From: RUG626 sp964411785
Lineage (GTDB): Bacteria > Bacillota > Clostridia > Oscillospirales > Oscillospiraceae
Length of the DNA: 24,269 nucleotides
Assembly: GCA_964411785.1 (NCBI GenBank)
Contig: CAYPMJ010000013.1
Location: forward strand, 1-24,269
Direction: 5' to 3'
Part shown: positions 21,285 through 24,269 of the stretch, one piece after another
How positions within the stretch are numbered: the stretch's first letter is position 1
Layout of the letters: each line of letters begins with the position of its first letter
Made by a program: the position numbers and the translations under genes
Notes under the pieces: model-generated
Database searches by the model: none
Seen by the model: only the letters and a program-made list of their open reading frames with translations
What the model was told of the DNA's origin: nothing

Positions 21285-22772
21285 TCATTTCACGCTGTCC
21301 GTAAATCTGACAAACGCCTCCTGACCGCGCCTGTCCCGCTTATATACTCCCGCGTGCTCAAGCACCTGCGCAAACACAAGGCCTATCTCACGCTCCAGTA
21401 TCCCTTCCGTGTTTTCCTCAGTGAAGGTGTACCTGCCTCGGAGCTCCTCCGCCCAGTCGCTGTGCTTCACAAGCTCCTCGTGGGCCCGGATATCCCCACC
21501 ATCTATCAGCACCTGCCTAAGCTCAGCCATCTCGCTCTTCAGCCGCGCCGGCAGAACAGCGAGTCCCATCACCTCTATGAGCCCGATATTCTCCTTCTTG
21601 ATGTGATGGAGCTCCTGATGCGGGTGATACACCCCCAGCGGGTACTCCTTCGTTGTTATGTTGTTCCGCAATACAAGGTCAAGCTCAAAGTCCTCCCCAC
21701 GGCGGCGGGCTATAGGCGTTATTGTATTATGCGCCTCACCGTCCGTCTCGGCGTATATGAACGCCTCCTCATCTGTATAGCTGCGCCACGCGCTGAGTAT
21801 CCTGTCGGCCAGATCCACCAGGCGGTCCGGATCTGCGCAGCTTATGCGTATGACCGACATCGGCCAGCGCACAATCCCGGCTTTTACATCCTCAAACCCG
21901 GCAAAGCTCAATTCCCGCTCTATCGGAGCCTTCTCCATGGCAAAGGTGTAGTGGCCGCCCTGGAAGTGCTCGTGGGCGAGTATAGACCCGCCTACAATGG
22001 GCAGGTCCGCGTTGCTGCCCAGGAAGTAATGCGGGAACATCGTGACAAAGTCCATAAGCTTCCTGAACGCCGACCGGTCGATAACCATCGGTACGTGACG
22101 GCTGTTGAAGACTATGCAGTGCTCATTATAGTACACATACGGCGAATACTGCAAAAACCACGGCGCTCCGCCCACCGTTATCGGTATCACCCGGTGGTTC
22201 TGCCGTGCAGGGTGATCAAGCCGTCCGGCGTAGCCCTCGTTCTCCTTGCAGAGGAGACACTTCGGATAACCGGACTGCGGCAGCAGCTTTGCCGCAGCTA
22301 TGGCCTTCGGATCCTTTTCCGGCTTTGACAGATTGATGGTTATGTCAAGCTCCCCATATTCCGTTGCCGTCTTCCATTTTATGTCCCTGGCTATGCGGTC
22401 ACGCCGGATATAGTTTGTGTCGCAGCTGAACTCATAATACCAGTCGGTGGCAGCCTGGGGACTTTCGGCGTATTTCCCGCGGAACTTCTCCGTCACAAGC
22501 GACGGTCTCGGGGTCAGTCTGCCCATAAGCTCAGTGTCAAAAAGATCCCGGCTCACTATGCCGTCCTCGATCACCTTCTGCTCAACCGCGAAATCGCACA
22601 GCTCATCCAATATCTCATTGATGGCCCTGCCGCCCTTCTCTTCCGGCTCCTCAAAGTCTGACTTCTTCACCGCGTCGAGTATCCGGTTCACCGCCCATGT
22701 CCGGTCGGATGGCTCAATGAGATGCTTCGCTATGGCGTAATCCGCCAGCTCCGCTATTGCTCTGTCAATCAT
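21285..22772 (-). CDS. galT: Class II UDP-glucose--hexose-1-phosphate uridylyltransferase
   Basis: A 495-residue enzyme of the Leloir pathway that swaps UMP between UDP-glucose and galactose-1-phosphate. It belongs to the firmicute-type class II GalT, distinct from the short zinc-dependent class I enzyme. Seen: helical N-terminal domain with DRAIAELADYAIAKHLIE; TDWYYEFSCDTNYIRRDRI (about 109-127); CLLCKENEGYAGR (172-184); and the active-site segment HEHFQGGHYTF (267-277). The ATG at 22772 has AGGAGG 9 bases upstream; a TTG at 22781 would leave no space for that site. It begins 5 bases after the galK stop, and its ribosome site lies inside the last codons of galK, implying coupled translation. 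Confidence 0.95.
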   Translation of the reverse strand: MIDRAIAELADYAIAKHLIEPSDRTWAVNRILDAVKKSDFEEPEEKGGRAINEILDELCDFAVEQKVIEDGIVSRDLFDTELMGRLTPRPSLVTEKFRGKYAESPQAATDWYYEFSCDTNYIRRDRIARDIKWKTATEYGELDITINLSKPEKDPKAIAAAKLLPQSGYPKCLLCKENEGYAGRLDHPARQNHRVIPITVGGAPWFLQYSPYVYYNEHCIVFNSRHVPMVIDRSAFRKLMDFVTMFPHYFLGSNADLPIVGGSILAHEHFQGGHYTFAMEKAPIERELSFAGFEDVKAGIVRWPMSVIRISCADPDRLVDLADRILSAWRSYTDEEAFIYAETDGEAHNTITPIARRRGEDFELDLVLRNNITTKEYPLGVYHPHQELHHIKKENIGLIEVMGLAVLPARLKSEMAELRQVLIDGGDIRAHEELVKHSDWAEELRGRYTFTEENTEGILEREIGLVFAQVLEHAGVYKRDRRGQEAFVRFTDSVK

Positions 22773-22777
22773 GGTGC

Positions 22778-24052
22778 TCAACCTCCTATTTTAACTCCGC
22801 CCACAGGCCTTATGGACAGAACATGGCAGCTGCCTGAGCCCAGGACGTTCTCAATTCCCGTCTTGAAGCGGTCGAGAACCTCCAGCGGCACAAACGCCTG
22901 CGCCGTCCCGCCAAATCCGCCTCCATGTACCCTCACTGCCCCGGCCCCGGCCAGCAGCTTCTTAGCAAGCGCTATCGTCACCATGAGCTCCTGATGCTCC
23001 ACTGCCCCCGTGGGCACCACATTTTGCAGGTTCGCCGCTGATGAATTGCCGGACTCGTTGACAAGCCGTAGAAACTCCGCAAAATTCCCGCTCTCCACTG
23101 CCCTGGCCTCCTGGAGTGCGCGCTCGTTGTCATCGTAAAAGTGCATTGCCCGCAGCACTGCCCTGTCGCCGCAGTGCTTCCGCAGCTCCGGGATGGCAGC
23201 TGTAAATTCCTCCTCCGGCACGTCGCGCAGCACCGTTTTTCCGAACTGTCTGCTGACGCTCTTGAGCTCATCGGTTATCGCCGCGTACTCGCCGGTCAGG
23301 TCCGCATGTCCCGCCCCGGAGTCTATGATGCACAGGGCATATCCCTCCTTCTCCAGATCAAGGGAGAGCGGACGGACCAGCGGAGCGGACGGATCCATGA
23401 AGTCAATGCTGACCACGCCTCCTACCGACGACGCGGTCTGATCCATAAGTCCGCAGGGCTTCCCAAAATACATGTTCTCCGCGTACTGGCCTATCTGGGC
23501 CAGCTCCACGGGCGTCGCGCGGTTGTCATACCAGAGGTCGTTCATGATAACACCCATGAGCACCTCAAAGGCTGCAGAGGATGACAGACCGCTCCCTCCC
23601 GGCACGGTGGTGACAGCAAAGGCGTCAAATCCACCGCCGATCACGCATCCCCGTTTTGAAAATGCCTCCGCCACTCCGCGGATAAGGCCGGTGGACTTGC
23701 CCTCCTCCTCGCGGCGCGGACTAAGATCACTAAGCTCCGCCGCATTGACAGGGTATCCCTCGGACTTGACGCGAGCCCTGCCGGTATCAGTCCTGCCTAC
23801 TGCTGCAAGAATATCGAGGTTTACGCTGGCGGCCAGAACTGCGCCGTGCTGATGGTCGGTGTGATTTCCCCCGAGCTCCGTGCGGCCCGGGGCACTGTAA
23901 AACGCCTCCGGTTCTCCGCCAAATTCTCTCCGGTAGCCCTCGATGACGCCCCGAAGCCGCGTTCTCGCCTCAGGGACGGCATTTTTCCCATAGAGCCGCG
24001 CGAGATCGCCATCCAGCGCGCCGGCTTCCAGTCTTTCTGCTAACTTTCCCAT
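22778..24052 (-). CDS. galK: Galactokinase family protein
   Basis: A 424-residue GHMP kinase, expected to phosphorylate galactose at C1 with ATP. Seen: APGRTELGGNHTDHQHG (54-70), the galactokinase signature in a diverged form; PGGSGLSSSAAFE (151-163), the ATP-binding loop; and a C-terminal VHGGGFGGTAQAF, the third GHMP motif. The signature has Asn where most galactokinases have Glu (GEHTDY becomes GNHTDH). This variant is known in Clostridia, where the gene still sits with galT and galE, so galactose is the best substrate guess. The ATG at 24052 has GGAGGG 7 bases upstream. First gene of the operon with a good promoter just upstream. Confidence 0.93.
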   Translation of the reverse strand: MGKLAERLEAGALDGDLARLYGKNAVPEARTRLRGVIEGYRREFGGEPEAFYSAPGRTELGGNHTDHQHGAVLAASVNLDILAAVGRTDTGRARVKSEGYPVNAAELSDLSPRREEEGKSTGLIRGVAEAFSKRGCVIGGGFDAFAVTTVPGGSGLSSSAAFEVLMGVIMNDLWYDNRATPVELAQIGQYAENMYFGKPCGLMDQTASSVGGVVSIDFMDPSAPLVRPLSLDLEKEGYALCIIDSGAGHADLTGEYAAITDELKSVSRQFGKTVLRDVPEEEFTAAIPELRKHCGDRAVLRAMHFYDDNERALQEARAVESGNFAEFLRLVNESGNSSAANLQNVVPTGAVEHQELMVTIALAKKLLAGAGAVRVHGGGFGGTAQAFVPLEVLDRFKTGIENVLGSGSCHVLSIRPVGGVKIGG

Positions 24053-24090
24053 GCATTACCCTCCAGACAAGTGTTATGCTGTATTGCTTT

Positions 24091-24119
24091 ATTTTACCTT
24101 ATCTCGCGCTGAGAATCAA
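24091..24119 (-). promoter_or_regulatory. gal operon promoter
   Basis: Minus strand: -35 TTGATT (24119-24114), 17-base spacer, -10 TAAAAT (24096-24091). The predicted start is near 24084, about 30 bases before the galK ATG. No clear operator or riboswitch is seen in the short leader. Confidence 0.7.
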
Positions 24120-24269
24120 TCCTTAATTCCTGTTTTTTTTGCAGCTTAGCTGCGGGTCTCTCAGGATAGCCGACATAGACATGAAAGCAGAGCGGAGGCT
24201 TGGTCAGATCATAGGGAGAGGCAGCAGCTTTATCGAAAGGTCTGACAGATTTCCTCGTGAGCGAACAGC
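24120..24269. other. Right-edge sequence, open frames on both strands
   Basis: Two frames are open to the window end. On the plus strand an ATG at 24181 starts MKAERRLGQIIGRGSSF with no good ribosome site. On the minus strand a frame enters from the edge (including SPYDLTKPPLCFHVYVGYPE) and stops at 24094, inside the gal promoter -10. The two frames are the same codon register read on opposite strands, so at most one is likely real. I recognise neither. A small hairpin GCAGC-TTA-GCTGC (24141-24153) follows a T-run. It could be an end of a gene, an unnamed RNA or a dispersed repeat. Confidence 0.3.

Noticed and set aside
21354..22328. Plus-strand open frame opposite galT
   Set aside because: Antisense of a well-recognised enzyme gene; no domain or start signal.

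Overview
The window reads as chromosomal DNA from a moderately GC-rich, Gram-positive anaerobe of the Clostridia, probably near the Oscillospirales. This is inferred from: the ctsR-mcsA-clpC heat-shock operon with CtsR operator boxes; a clostridial 2[4Fe-4S] ferredoxin; strong GGAGG ribosome binding sites with many GTG/TTG starts; class II galT with a divergent galactokinase; and a polyphosphate-polymerase/DUF4956/carbohydrate-binding lipoprotein cluster. No tRNA, rRNA, CRISPR array, insertion sequence or phage gene was seen.

Layout. 1-616 (minus): start of a signal peptidase I gene running off the left edge and a coiled-coil protein upstream of it. 919-4664 (plus): a nitroreductase and two MATE-family transporters; the second transporter has its own promoter and a long 5' leader that begins with a large hairpin. 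4611-9447 (minus): a compact run of five genes for cell-envelope functions: VTC-type polyphosphate polymerase, DUF4956 membrane protein, Cthe_2159-type beta-helix lipoprotein, phosphodiester glycosidase, and a small four-helix membrane protein. A second, unrelated beta-helix lipoprotein (9917-11791, plus) is divergent from this run across a 469-base intergenic region. 11823-11862: a perfect 40-base palindrome between convergent genes, probably a two-way terminator.

11878-15488 (minus): ctsR, an mcsA-like gene and clpC, with no mcsB between them. The promoter is flanked by three CtsR boxes, one a perfect consensus match. 15807-17825 (plus): a ferredoxin with its own promoter and a UUCG-loop terminator, then trmN6-like and rsmI RNA methyltransferase genes. 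17940-19448 (plus): an intracellular GH28 polygalacturonase-like enzyme. 19489-20094 (minus): a GNAT acetyltransferase. 20285-24052 (minus): a complete Leloir operon in the order galK-galT-galE, with a clear promoter upstream and a terminator downstream.

How they work together: galK, galT and galE convert galactose to glucose-1-phosphate and UDP-sugars. CtsR represses the Clp protease operon. The most interesting region is 4611-11791, where a predicted intracellular polyphosphate polymerase and its membrane partner are co-transcribed with secreted glycan-binding or glycan-cleaving proteins. This is a recurring but functionally unexplained association. Starts were chosen by ribosome binding site and family alignment from memory; all functions are predictions from sequence.
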